A program made the position numbers and the translations under genes. From JBHFEI01 sp041928815 (lineage in GTDB: Bacteria > Pseudomonadota > Alphaproteobacteria > Rhizobiales > Rhizobiaceae), in NCBI RefSeq assembly GCF_041928815.1, contig NZ_JBHFEI010000003.1:124001-188000 (forward strand): DNA of 64,000 nucleotides, written 5' to 3'. The stretch's first letter is position 1, and each line of letters opens with the position of its first letter. Shown here one piece after another: positions 18,513 through 27,402 of the stretch. Under the pieces are notes generated by a model. It was not told the DNA's origin. It ran no database searches and saw nothing but the letters and a program-made list of their open reading frames with translations.

Positions 18513-18875
18513 ATGAGCACGACCGGCCGGCTGACCACCCATGTTCTCGACGCCGCCCTCGGCCGGCCGGCGGAAGGGCTGGTGATCGAACTCTACCGTC
18601 TGGAGGAGGGGACGCGTATCCTGATCCGCACGGTCGCGACCAATGCCGACGGCCGGGTCGACGGGCCGGTGCTCGACGGCGAGGCGCTGCGGACGGGCAC
18701 CTACGAACTCCTGTTCCACGCCGGCGACTACCTGCGCGGCACCGGCGCCGTCGTGACGGAACCGGCCTTTCTCGATCTGATCCCGCTCAGGTTCGGCATC
18801 GCCGACGCGGCGGCGCATTATCACGTGCCGCTGCTGCTGTCGCCCTACAGCTATTCCACCTATCGCGGCAGCTGA
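18513..18875 (+). CDS. uraH: 5-hydroxyisourate hydrolase
   Basis: A 120-residue transthyretin-like protein that hydrolyses 5-hydroxyisourate to OHCU. The three family signatures are present: THVLDAALGRPAEG at the N-terminus, the central RTGTYELLFHAGDY region, and the C-terminal YRGS tetrapeptide that closes the active site. TGAGGAG just upstream serves as ribosome site and overlaps the end of allA. It is the last gene of the operon and ends five bases before the convergent hydroxy-acid oxidase gene. Confidence 0.94.
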   Translation: MSTTGRLTTHVLDAALGRPAEGLVIELYRLEEGTRILIRTVATNADGRVDGPVLDGEALRTGTYELLFHAGDYLRGTGAVVTEPAFLDLIPLRFGIADAAAHYHVPLLLSPYSYSTYRGS

Positions 18876-18880
18876 TCCCG

Positions 18881-20020
18881 TCAGTCCGCCGCGAGGATAT
18901 CGCGGCCGACATCGACGAGGCGCCGCTTGCCGCAGAGCGCCATGGTGATGTCGAGTTCCTTGGCGATGATGCTGAGCGCGGCGGTGACGCCCGCCCTGCC
19001 GCCGGCCCCGAGACCATAAAGGAAGGGGCGGCCGATATAGGTGCCCTTGGCGCCGAGCGCGACCGCCTTCAGCACATCCTGGCCGGAGCGGATGCCGCCG
19101 TCGAGATGCACCTCGATCTGGTCGCCGACGGCATCGACGATGCGCGGCAGCATGGCGATCGAGGAATGAGCGCCGTCGAGCTGGCGGCCGCCATGGTTGG
19201 AGACGATGATGGCATCGGCCCCTGTTGCCGTCGCCATCTTCGCGTCCTCGACGTCGAGGATGCCCTTGAGGATCAGCGGCCCACCCCAGCGTTCCTTGAT
19301 CCAGGCCACGTCGCTCCAGGAGAGCTGCGGGTCGAACTGCTCGGCCGTCCAGACGGAGAGCGAGGAGAGATCGGTCACGCCCTTGGCGTGGCCGACGATG
19401 TTGCCGAAGGTGCGCCGCTTCGTCTTCAGCATGTTCAGGCACCAGGCCGGCCGCGTCGCCATCTGCCAGATGTGCTTCGGGGTGAACTTCGGCGGCGCGG
19501 AAAGGCCGTTGCGGATGTCCTTGTGGCGCTGGCCGAGGATTTGCAGGTCGAGCGTCAGCACCAGCGCCGAGCAGCCGGCGGCCTTCGCCCGGTCGATCAG
19601 GTTGAAGACGAAATCGCGGTCGCGCATGACGTAGAGCTGGAACCAGAACGGCTTCTTCGTCACCGAGGCGACGTCCTCGATCGAGCAGATGCTCATCGTC
19701 GAGAGCGTGAAGGGCACGCCGAAGGCTTCGGCCGCCTGCGCCGCCAGCATCTCGCCGTCGGCATGCTGCATGCCGGTGAGCCCGGTCGGGGCGAGCGCTA
19801 CCGGCATCGCGACGTCCTGGCCGATCATTTTCGTCGCGAGCGAGCGGTTGGTCATGTCGACGAGCACGCGCTGGCGCAGCTTGATCTTCGCAAAATCCTC
19901 CTCGTTTGCCCGGTAGGTGCTTTCGGTCCAGGCGCCGGAATCGGCATAGTCGAAGAACATTTTCGGGACGCGGCGCTTCGCCAGCGCCTTGAGTTCGCGG
20001 ATGTCGAGGGAAGCGGCCAT
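18881..20020 (-). CDS. FMN-dependent alpha-hydroxy-acid oxidase/dehydrogenase (LldD family)
   Basis: A 379-residue TIM-barrel flavoenzyme of the L-lactate dehydrogenase/glycolate oxidase family. It has the active-site signature SNHGGRQLDG and the N-terminal YADSGAWTESTYRANEEDF. The start is ATG at 20020; a longer open frame upstream is non-coding. Family members oxidise L-lactate, glycolate or mandelate to 2-oxo acids. The gene is the last of the minus-strand purine group (LysR, puuD, guaD, then this). The purine pathway releases glyoxylate, so it may handle glycolate or a ureidoglycolate-related hydroxy acid; L-lactate is the default alternative. Confidence 0.85.
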   Translation of the reverse strand: MAASLDIRELKALAKRRVPKMFFDYADSGAWTESTYRANEEDFAKIKLRQRVLVDMTNRSLATKMIGQDVAMPVALAPTGLTGMQHADGEMLAAQAAEAFGVPFTLSTMSICSIEDVASVTKKPFWFQLYVMRDRDFVFNLIDRAKAAGCSALVLTLDLQILGQRHKDIRNGLSAPPKFTPKHIWQMATRPAWCLNMLKTKRRTFGNIVGHAKGVTDLSSLSVWTAEQFDPQLSWSDVAWIKERWGGPLILKGILDVEDAKMATATGADAIIVSNHGGRQLDGAHSSIAMLPRIVDAVGDQIEVHLDGGIRSGQDVLKAVALGAKGTYIGRPFLYGLGAGGRAGVTAALSIIAKELDITMALCGKRRLVDVGRDILAAD

Positions 20021-20136
20021 CGTCGTGCTTTCGGAAAGAGGCCGCGCGGGATGCCTGCGCGGCCATGCGATACGGGTGGCAAGCGACTTAGCACCAAGCG
20101 GAAAGCCTGTCAGCGGCCCCGGGCGAGAATGTGCGC

Positions 20137-21450
20137 TCAGGTCGCAAGCCCCGCCTTCATCGGCCTGCCGGCGACATAGGTCTCGGCGACCGCGCGGTCG
20201 TCGCCCATGGTCTGGAGCAGGAAGAGCTCGTCGGAAAGCGATGAGACCACTTCCGCTTTCAGCGCCATCGCCGGCGTCGCCGCCATGTCGAGCACGACGA
20301 GGTCGGCGTCGGTTCCGGCGTCCAGCGTGCCGATCCGGTCGGCAAGCGACAGCGCCTCGGCATTGCCCCGCGTCATCCAGTACCAGCTTTCGAACGGGTT
20401 CAGCCGCTCGCCGAGCAACTGCTGGATCTTGTAGGCCTCGTCCAGGGTGCGCAGCATCGAATAGCTCGATCCGCCGCCGATGTCGGTGGCGACGGAGACA
20501 CGCACCGGCTTCTCCCGGCGCATCAGGTCCTTCCACGGGAAAAGCCCGGAGCCGAGGAAGAGGTTCGAGGTCGGGCAATGGACGGCGACCGTGCCGGTCT
20601 CGCTCATCGCGTCGCGCTCGCGTTCGGAGAGGTGGATGCAGTGCCCCATCAGCGTCTTCGGTCCGAGCAGGCCGTAGCGGGCATAGACGTCGGTATAGTC
20701 GATCGCGTCCGGATAGAGCGAGGCGGTGAAGGCGATCTCGTCGCGGTTTTCGGAAAGATGCGACTGGACATGCAGGTCGGGAAACTCCCGGACCAGCGCC
20801 TCGGCCGCCGACATCTGCGCCGGTGTCGAGGTGATGGCGAAGCGCGGCGTGATCGCGACATGGTTGCGGCCCTTGCCGTGCCATGCCTCGATCACCGCGC
20901 GGGTCTCGTCATAGCCGGTCTCGGCGGTGTCGAGCAGGCCCTGCGGCGCGTTGCGGTCCATCATCACCTTGCCGGCGACCATGCGCATGTCACGGCGCAG
21001 GGCTTCCGCGAAGAAGGCGTCGGCGGAGGCCTTGTGCACCGAGCAGTAGGCGACCGCCGTCGTCGTGCCGTGGCGGATCATCTCATCGAAGAAATGAACG
21101 GCGATGCGGCTCGCATGGGCGCTTTCGACGAAGCGGCATTCCTCGGGGAACGTATAGGTGTTCAGCCATTCGAGCAGGTTGGCGGCATAGGAGCCGATCA
21201 CCTGCATCTGCGGGAAATGCACATGCGTGTCGATGAAGCCGGGAAGGATCAGGTGCGGATGGTGGTCGATCTCGACGGCGTCTTCCGGCGCCTTCGCCTT
21301 CACCGCCCCGTAGTCGCCGCTGTCGACGATCAGGCCGTTTTCGACGAGAACGGCGCCGTCGATCTCGTAGGTCCAGGCGACGCGGTCGTCGATCGCCTCG
21401 GGCCGGCGGTGGAAGCTCAAGGTGCGGCCGCGCAGAAGGGTGGCGCTCAT
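20137..21450 (-). CDS. guaD: Guanine deaminase
   Basis: A 437-residue amidohydrolase that converts guanine to xanthine and ammonia. Zinc-site motifs include FIDTHVHFPQ and MGHCIHLSE; the segment TFPEECRFVESAHA and CPTSNLFLGSGLFPW are typical of guanine deaminases. The first four bases overlap the end of puuD, so translation is coupled. It feeds xanthine to the Xdh enzyme encoded at 24129-28878. Confidence 0.93.
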   Translation of the reverse strand: MSATLLRGRTLSFHRRPEAIDDRVAWTYEIDGAVLVENGLIVDSGDYGAVKAKAPEDAVEIDHHPHLILPGFIDTHVHFPQMQVIGSYAANLLEWLNTYTFPEECRFVESAHASRIAVHFFDEMIRHGTTTAVAYCSVHKASADAFFAEALRRDMRMVAGKVMMDRNAPQGLLDTAETGYDETRAVIEAWHGKGRNHVAITPRFAITSTPAQMSAAEALVREFPDLHVQSHLSENRDEIAFTASLYPDAIDYTDVYARYGLLGPKTLMGHCIHLSERERDAMSETGTVAVHCPTSNLFLGSGLFPWKDLMRREKPVRVSVATDIGGGSSYSMLRTLDEAYKIQQLLGERLNPFESWYWMTRGNAEALSLADRIGTLDAGTDADLVVLDMAATPAMALKAEVVSSLSDELFLLQTMGDDRAVAETYVAGRPMKAGLAT

Positions 21451-22685
21451 CGGGTCGTCTCTCCGCTGGCGGCGCTTTCGAACCAGGCGGTCAGCAGCCC
21501 GCGCTCCTCCGCCGTCATCATCGTCACGTTGCCGGGCGGCATCGCGTGGCTGCGGCCTGCCTGGATGTAGATCTCGCGCGCATGGGCGGCGATCTCGGCG
21601 TCCGTCTCGAGTTTGACGTTTTTCGGCGGCCGCACGATTCCTTCATAGACCGGTTCGGCCGCATGGCACATGCTGCAGCGGCTGGCGACGACATCGCGCG
21701 CGGCCGGAAAATGGGCATTCTGAGCAAAGAGCTGGAAGGCGGGCGCGACCTGCGCCTTTTCCTCGCCGGTCAGCACCTTCGGCACGGTCGACAGCCAGAT
21801 GATGAGGATGAAGATCAGCGCAGTCGCGAGCCAGGTCCAGGTCGGACGCCCTTTTCGCGCATGGGTCGTGTTGAACCAGTGGCGGATCGTCACGCCCATC
21901 AGGAAGACCAGCGCCGCGATCACCCAGTTGAAGGCGGTCGCGAAGGCCAGCGGGTAGTGGTTCGACAGCATGAAGAAGATGACGGGCAGCGTCAGGTAGT
22001 TGTTGTGCAGCGAGCGCTGCTTGGCGATCGCGCCGTATTTCGGATCCGGCGTGCGCCCCGCGATCAGGTCGGCGACGACGATCCTCTGGTTCGGCATGAT
22101 GATGAAGAAGACGTTCGCCGACATGATCGTCGCGGTGAAGGCGCCGAGATGCAGGAAGGCGGCGCGGCCGGTGAAGACCTGCGTATAGGCCCAGGCCATC
22201 GCGACGAGCACGATGTAGAGCAGGATCATCAGCGCCCAGGTGTTCTTTCCGATCGGCGATTTGCACAGAAGATCATAGCAGATCCAGCCGACGGAGAGCG
22301 ACAGGAGTGAGATGAGGATCGCCACGGGGGCGGAAATGTCGAGCACGCTCCGGTCGATGAGGAACAGGTCGGCGCCGCCGTAATAGACGAGACAGAGCAG
22401 CGCGAAGCCCGACAGCCAGGTGGCGTAGGATTCCCATTTGAACCAGGTCAGGTGCTCCGGCATCGAGGCGGGCGCGACCAGGTATTTCTGGATGTGATAG
22501 AAGCCGCCGCCATGCACCTGCCACTCCTCGCCATAGGCGCCGGGCGGCAGATGCGGGCGCTTCACCAGGCCGAGATCGAGGGCGATGAAATAGAAGGACG
22601 AGCCGATCCAGGCAATCGCCGTGATGACGTGCAGCCAGCGGACGGCGAAATGGAGCCATTCCCATGCGATGGCAAATTCATACAT
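21447..22685 (-). CDS. puuD: Urate hydroxylase PuuD (membrane urate oxidase with cytochrome c domain)
   Basis: A 412-residue inner-membrane protein with about eight hydrophobic helices followed by a periplasmic cytochrome c domain. The heme motif CSMCH spans residues 337-341. This is the non-uricase route: it oxidises urate to 5-hydroxyisourate and passes electrons to the respiratory chain. The N-terminal segment WEWLHFAVRWLHVITAIAWI is characteristic. It lies downstream of a LysR gene and is translationally coupled to guaD. Its product is the substrate of UraH. Confidence 0.92.
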   Translation of the reverse strand: MYEFAIAWEWLHFAVRWLHVITAIAWIGSSFYFIALDLGLVKRPHLPPGAYGEEWQVHGGGFYHIQKYLVAPASMPEHLTWFKWESYATWLSGFALLCLVYYGGADLFLIDRSVLDISAPVAILISLLSLSVGWICYDLLCKSPIGKNTWALMILLYIVLVAMAWAYTQVFTGRAAFLHLGAFTATIMSANVFFIIMPNQRIVVADLIAGRTPDPKYGAIAKQRSLHNNYLTLPVIFFMLSNHYPLAFATAFNWVIAALVFLMGVTIRHWFNTTHARKGRPTWTWLATALIFILIIWLSTVPKVLTGEEKAQVAPAFQLFAQNAHFPAARDVVASRCSMCHAAEPVYEGIVRPPKNVKLETDAEIAAHAREIYIQAGRSHAMPPGNVTMMTAEERGLLTAWFESAASGETTR

Positions 22686-22789
22686 GCAGTTCCCCTTCTT
22701 TGCCCCCCGCCGGTCACTCTGCGCAAATTCGCCTGCCGATGGAAGAGGTGATTGCGTTGGAAATCCACTCTTTTCGCCCGCACTCCGCG

Positions 22790-23683
22790 TCAGGTCGCCC
22801 GTGCGATTTCCTCCAGCATCCAGGTCCTGAAGGCGCGGATCTTCGGCGCGTTGCGGCGGTTTTCGGGATAGACGAGCCAGTAGTCGCGCCCGTCATGGGC
22901 GCTGAGCGCAAAGGGCTGGACGAGCCGCCCGGCCGCGACGTCGTCGCGAAAATGCTCCGGATTGACGATGGCGACGCCCTGGCCGGCGATCGCCATCGCC
23001 GCATCGATGCTCTGCGTGCCGAACTCGCTTTGCGGCAGAGCCTCGACGGCCGCCATCTCGACGCCGGCTGCGGCGAACCAGATGCGCCACCAGCGGTCGC
23101 CGGCGCTGATGATCGGCAGGTGCAGGAGATCGGCCGGCCTCGACAGGCCGCCGCTCGACGCCAGCAGCGTCGGGCTCAGCATCGGCGAGAAGTCGAGCCG
23201 CATGATCCGGTGGGCGAGAAGGCCCGGCCAGTCGCCACGGCCCCAGCGGATCGCGACATCGGCAGGCTCGCGGGAAAAATCGACGATCGTGCCGGAGGTG
23301 GCGAGCCGCACGGCGATGCGCGGATGGCGGATCTGGAACGTGCCGAGGCGGGAGGCGAGCCATTGCTGCGCGAAGGTCGGCGTCGAATGGACGTGCAGGA
23401 TCTCGTCACTCTCGCTGCGGGCGGAGGCAACCGCCTCGCTCATGAGCGCGAAGGCCTGCGCCAGCTTCGGCGCCAGCCGTTCGCCGGTCTCCGTCAGCAC
23501 CACTTGGCGCGGGCGGCGCAGGAACAAAGGTTCGCCGATATGCTCCTCGAGCAGGCGGATCTGATAGCTCACCGCCGTCTGCGTCATGCCGAGTTCGTCG
23601 CCGGCCCTGGTGAAGCTGCCGATGCGGGCGGCCGCCTCGAAGACGCGCAGGGCATTGAGCGGCAGGGTCCGCGACAGTTTCAT
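22790..23683 (-). CDS. LysR-family transcriptional regulator (GcvA-like)
   Basis: A 297-residue LysR regulator. The winged helix-turn-helix is at residues 15-60 (FEAAARIGSFTRAGDELGMT, then QTAVSYQIRLLEE), and the ligand-binding domain follows with the GcvA-like RWGRGDWPG segment. It sits directly upstream of puuD on the same strand with a 104-base gap. It may therefore control, or be co-transcribed with, the urate/guanine genes; the ligand could be urate or xanthine, but nothing in the sequence proves it. Confidence 0.88.
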   Translation of the reverse strand: MKLSRTLPLNALRVFEAAARIGSFTRAGDELGMTQTAVSYQIRLLEEHIGEPLFLRRPRQVVLTETGERLAPKLAQAFALMSEAVASARSESDEILHVHSTPTFAQQWLASRLGTFQIRHPRIAVRLATSGTIVDFSREPADVAIRWGRGDWPGLLAHRIMRLDFSPMLSPTLLASSGGLSRPADLLHLPIISAGDRWWRIWFAAAGVEMAAVEALPQSEFGTQSIDAAMAIAGQGVAIVNPEHFRDDVAAGRLVQPFALSAHDGRDYWLVYPENRRNAPKIRAFRTWMLEEIARAT

Positions 23684-24128
23684 GGATAAGGCCTCTTGAT
23701 GGATGCAGACCGGCGTTCCGTTGGAAGCGCAGCATGTTTCCGGCGATCCTGCAAGCCATTGCAGCGGTGGGATTGCGGGTCATGGCGCAGAGCGATGCGA
23801 AACATGTGTGTGACGGGCGGCGCGCCGCCCTTGCGCCTCTCCTGCGTCTGGCGCTCAGCATCCTGCGGCGTTCCCCGAGCCCGACGCGCCTTGACCCCGA
23901 GGATCTGCCGGAGGCACGAAGGCGCGACCTCGGCTTTCGCGACGGGCGCGGGCCGCGCCCCGGCGACCACGACTGGTAGGCCGGCAATATCCGCTAAAAA
24001 GTGCCGCCTGAAACGCGCCCGTCTTCTCCGTTCCCCATCGTCCGAGCCGGAAGTGATGACGTACGGCTTCAGACATCGTTGAAACACCGACGGAAAACAT
24101 GCGAGCGGCTGGAAGACCGGGACCTGCG
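23684..24128. other. Intergenic region between xdhC and the LysR gene
   Basis: About 445 bases between xdhC (ending at 24129) and the LysR start. The only possible gene I see is a short plus-strand frame at 23734-23979, listed separately. The part next to xdhC (23980-24128) shows nothing recognisable. Confidence 0.4.
23734..23979 (+). CDS. Possible small protein with a DUF1127-like C-terminal pattern
   Basis: An 81-residue frame starting at ATG 23734, with a weak GGAAG ribosome site. Its second half (RLDPEDLPEARRRDLGF) resembles the 'L-hLxDIGL' pattern of short DUF1127-type proteins that are numerous in rhizobia. The first half is hydrophobic and alanine-rich. Coding status is uncertain because the frame is short and GC-rich DNA opens many frames by chance. 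Confidence 0.35.
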   Translation: MFPAILQAIAAVGLRVMAQSDAKHVCDGRRAALAPLLRLALSILRRSPSPTRLDPEDLPEARRRDLGFRDGRGPRPGDHDW

Positions 24129-24965
24129 TCAGGTGCCGGTGTCGCGTGCTTCCGCCGGTTCGGAAGCGGCATGCCCCGCCTGCCAGAGCACCGTCAGCAA
24201 CTCGGCTGCCACCATCGCGGCGATGACGGCGGGGCGCTTGTCGCGGACCGATGCGCCGCCGATCGGCAGAACGAGCCGGCCGATGTCCGCCTCCGCCAGC
24301 CCGTCGCGGCGCGCCCAGCCGGCGAAGGTCGCGCGCTTCGTCTTCGAGCCGATCATGCCGACATAGGCGAGGTCGCGCCGCCGCAGCGCCGCGCCGGCGA
24401 TGAGGAAATCGAGCGCATGGTCGTGGGTGAGGACGACCACGGCGCTTGCCGGCCGGATGCCGCCGATCAGCGCCTCGGGCAGGGCGGAAAGCCGAGGGAA
24501 CACGCCCTGCGGCAGGCCTTTCAGTTCGTCCGCCCGCGTCTCGACGACGATCACGCGCAGCGGCAGCGGCGCCAGTGCGGCGGCGAGCGCCGTGCCGACA
24601 TGGCCGGCGCCGAACAGCCAGACCTCGGGGTATCGCGCCGCATCGTCCTCGATCCGGCGTTTCAGCGCGGCCAGCGTCTCGCCTTCGGCTCTCGCGAAGG
24701 AGATCTCGACCCGCCCGCCGCAGCACTGGCCGATCTCGGGGCCGAGCGGAATGTCGAGGAGCGATGCCCCGCTCCGCGTGTCGAGCAGCCGGCGAGCATG
24801 GTCGATCGCCAGATATTCGAGCTGTCCGCCGCCGATCGTGCCCCAGAGCGCGTCGCGCGAGACCAGCATGAAGGCGTCCGTCTCGCGCGGCGTCGAGCCC
24901 TTGGTGGCGGCGATCTCGACGAGGATCGCGGGGCCGTTCGCGGCGAGGAAGGGTCTATGGGTCAT
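24129..24965 (-). CDS. xdhC: Xanthine dehydrogenase accessory protein XdhC
   Basis: A 278-residue chaperone that binds molybdenum cofactor and loads it, sulfurated, into xanthine dehydrogenase. Typical segments are TIGGGQLEYLAIDHAR, LGPEIGQCCGGRVEI and the nucleotide-fold WLFGAGHVGTALAAAL. ATG at 24965 is chosen because it gives the family N-terminus (MTHRPFLAANGPAILVEI); a second ATG at 24992 is possible. It is the last gene of the bdhA-xdhA-xdhB-xdhC operon. Confidence 0.9.
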   Translation of the reverse strand: MTHRPFLAANGPAILVEIAATKGSTPRETDAFMLVSRDALWGTIGGGQLEYLAIDHARRLLDTRSGASLLDIPLGPEIGQCCGGRVEISFARAEGETLAALKRRIEDDAARYPEVWLFGAGHVGTALAAALAPLPLRVIVVETRADELKGLPQGVFPRLSALPEALIGGIRPASAVVVLTHDHALDFLIAGAALRRRDLAYVGMIGSKTKRATFAGWARRDGLAEADIGRLVLPIGGASVRDKRPAVIAAMVAAELLTVLWQAGHAASEPAEARDTGT

Positions 24966-25004
24966 GGGTTCCCGCCATCGACGGCGCGGCATGCCCGCTC
25001 GCCA

Positions 25005-27341
25005 TCACGCCCCCTTCAGCCGCTCCACCGCCATCAGCACGCGCTCCGGCGTCGCCGGCGCATCGAGCCGCGGGCAGACGCGGTAGTCTGCGACACTCGC
25101 GACCGCCATCGACAGCGCCTCCAGCACCGAGATCGGCAGCATGAAGGGCGGTTCGCCGACCGCCTTGGAGCGGCCGATGGTCGGCTCGGCATTCTTCGAC
25201 CATTCGGCGAGCCTGACATTGAACACCTTCGGCCGATCGGAGGCGAGCGGGATCTTGTAGGTCGACGGCGCATGGGTGCGCAGCCGCCCCTTCGCGTCCC
25301 ACCAGAGTTCCTCGGTCGTCAGCCAGCCCATACCCTGGACGAAGCCGCCCTCGACCTGGCCGATGTCGATCGCCGGATTGAGCGAATGGCCGACATCATG
25401 CAGCACGTCGACGCGCTCGACGATGTATTCGCCGGTCAGCGTGTCGATCGACACTTCGGAGACCGAGGCGCCATAGGCATAGTAATAGAACGGCGTGCCG
25501 CGTCCCGCCGCGCGGTCCCAGTGGATCTTCGGCGTCTTGTAGAAGCCTGCCGCCGACAGTTGCACGCGGGCGAGATAGGCCTGGCGGATGAAGTCGGGGA
25601 AGGGGATCTCTTCCGTTCCGACACGCACGTGATGCGGCACGAAGGCGACATTGTCCGGCGTCGTCTGCCAGCGCTCGCAGGCGAACGCGATCAGCCGCTC
25701 CTTGATCTGGCGGGCGGCGTCGAAGGCGGCCATGCCGTTGAGGTCGGTGCCGGAGGAGGCGGCGGTCGCCGAGGTGTTCGGCACCTTGCCGGTCGTCGTC
25801 GCGGTGATCTTCACCCGGCCGATATCGCACTGGAAACAGTCGGCGAGCACCTGCGCCACCTTGGTGTGCAGGCCCTGGCCCATCTCCGTGCCGCCGTGAT
25901 TGAGGTGGATCGATCCGTCCTGGTAGACATGGACGAGGGCGCCCGCCTGGTTGAACGGCGTCATGGTGAAGGAGATGCCGAACTTCACCGGCGTCAGCGC
26001 GATGCCCTTGCGGATGATCCGGCTCGACGCATTGAAGTCGAGGATGGCGGCGCGGCGCGCCTGATAGGCGCTGCTCTCCTCCAGTTCGGCGACGACGCGG
26101 TGGATGACATTGTCCTCGACCTGCTGATGATACGGCGTCAGGTCGCGGCCCTCGCCCTTCAGCCCGTAGAAATTCGCCTTGCGGATCTCCAGCGGGTCCT
26201 TGCCGAGGGCATAGGCGATCTCCTCGATCACCCGTTCGGCGCCGACCACTCCTTGCGGCCCGCCGAAGCCGCGATAGGCGGTGTTGGAGACGGTGTTGGT
26301 CTTCAGGGGCTGCGAGGTCAGCCTCACATGCGGGTAGAAATAGGCGTTATCGGCATGGAACAGCGCCCGGTCGGTGACGGGGCCGGAGAGATCCGAGGAA
26401 TAGCCGCAGCGCGCGGCGAAGTTGGCGGAGAGCGCGTGAATGCGCCCATCTCCGTCGAAGGCGACGTCGTAGTCGACGAGGAAGTCGTGGCGCTTGCCGG
26501 TCGCGGTCATGTCCTCGTCGCGGTCGGGGCGGAATTTCACCGGGCGATTCAGCTTCTTCGCCGCGACGGCGGCGAGGGCGGCGAACTGGTTGCCCTGCGT
26601 CTCCTTGCCGCCGAAGCCGCCGCCCATGCGCCGCACATTGACGGTGACCGCGTGGGAGGGGACGCCGAGCACATGGGCGACCATGTGCTGCACCTCGCTC
26701 GGATGCTGGGTCGAGGACCAGACGGTCACCTCGTCGTCCTCGCCGGGGATGGCAAGCGCGATGTGGCTTTCGAGGTAGAAATGCTCCTGCCCGCCGATGC
26801 GCATCCGGCCCTTCAGCCGGTGCTCCGCCCGGTCCAGTTCCGCCTCGGCCTCGCCGCGCGCAAGGGTCAGCGGCTTCGTCACCAGCGCGCCGCCGGCAGC
26901 GATCGCGTCGAGGATGTCGGTCTGGTGCGGCAGGTCGCGATAGGTGATGCGGGCGAGCCTTGCGGCGCGGCGCGCGATGTCGCGCGTCTCGGCGACGACG
27001 ACGAAGGCGGGCTGCCCGTGGAACTCGACGAGCCCGTCGGCGAGCACCGGCTCGTCGTTCAGATGGCTCGGGCTGATGTCGTTCGAATGCGGCATGTCCT
27101 TCGCGGTCAGCACCAGGACGACACCCGGCGCGGCCTCGACCGCCGACAGGTCCATCTCGACGATCTCGGCATGGGCGCGGTCGGTCATGCCGAGCGCCGC
27201 ATGCAGTGTGCCGGCGGGTTCCGGCATGTCGTCGATATAGTCGGCCGCCCCCGTCACGTGCTTGTGGGCGCTGTCATGCTTGCGTTCGGCGTGAAGCGGC
27301 GCGTCGATGGCGGTCTTCGGGGCGGCGGGCGTGGAATCCAT
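25005..27341 (-). CDS. xdhB: Xanthine dehydrogenase, molybdopterin-binding large subunit
   Basis: A 778-residue catalytic subunit that holds the molybdenum cofactor and hydroxylates hypoxanthine and xanthine to urate. It contains the aldehyde-oxidase/xanthine-dehydrogenase a/b hammerhead near the N-terminus (KHVTGAADYIDDMPEP) and the Moco motifs GGGFGGKETQGNQFA, AYRGFGGPQG and GGTEMGQGLHTK. The start is ATG at 27341; upstream in-frame sequence is not conserved. It pairs with the iron-sulfur/FAD subunit encoded 61 bases upstream. Confidence 0.94.
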   Translation of the reverse strand: MDSTPAAPKTAIDAPLHAERKHDSAHKHVTGAADYIDDMPEPAGTLHAALGMTDRAHAEIVEMDLSAVEAAPGVVLVLTAKDMPHSNDISPSHLNDEPVLADGLVEFHGQPAFVVVAETRDIARRAARLARITYRDLPHQTDILDAIAAGGALVTKPLTLARGEAEAELDRAEHRLKGRMRIGGQEHFYLESHIALAIPGEDDEVTVWSSTQHPSEVQHMVAHVLGVPSHAVTVNVRRMGGGFGGKETQGNQFAALAAVAAKKLNRPVKFRPDRDEDMTATGKRHDFLVDYDVAFDGDGRIHALSANFAARCGYSSDLSGPVTDRALFHADNAYFYPHVRLTSQPLKTNTVSNTAYRGFGGPQGVVGAERVIEEIAYALGKDPLEIRKANFYGLKGEGRDLTPYHQQVEDNVIHRVVAELEESSAYQARRAAILDFNASSRIIRKGIALTPVKFGISFTMTPFNQAGALVHVYQDGSIHLNHGGTEMGQGLHTKVAQVLADCFQCDIGRVKITATTTGKVPNTSATAASSGTDLNGMAAFDAARQIKERLIAFACERWQTTPDNVAFVPHHVRVGTEEIPFPDFIRQAYLARVQLSAAGFYKTPKIHWDRAAGRGTPFYYYAYGASVSEVSIDTLTGEYIVERVDVLHDVGHSLNPAIDIGQVEGGFVQGMGWLTTEELWWDAKGRLRTHAPSTYKIPLASDRPKVFNVRLAEWSKNAEPTIGRSKAVGEPPFMLPISVLEALSMAVASVADYRVCPRLDAPATPERVLMAVERLKGA

Positions 27342-27402
27342 GCGCGTCAGGCCTCCATGTGAGGGCGCTTGCGGAAGGTCGCGGAGGGCAGGCGGTGTCG
27401 CA

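Noticed and set aside
24099..27362. 1087-codon plus-strand open frame opposite xdhC and xdhB
   Set aside because: It is a mirror of codon bias in the Xdh genes; composition is unlike a protein and the minus-strand genes carry all catalytic motifs.
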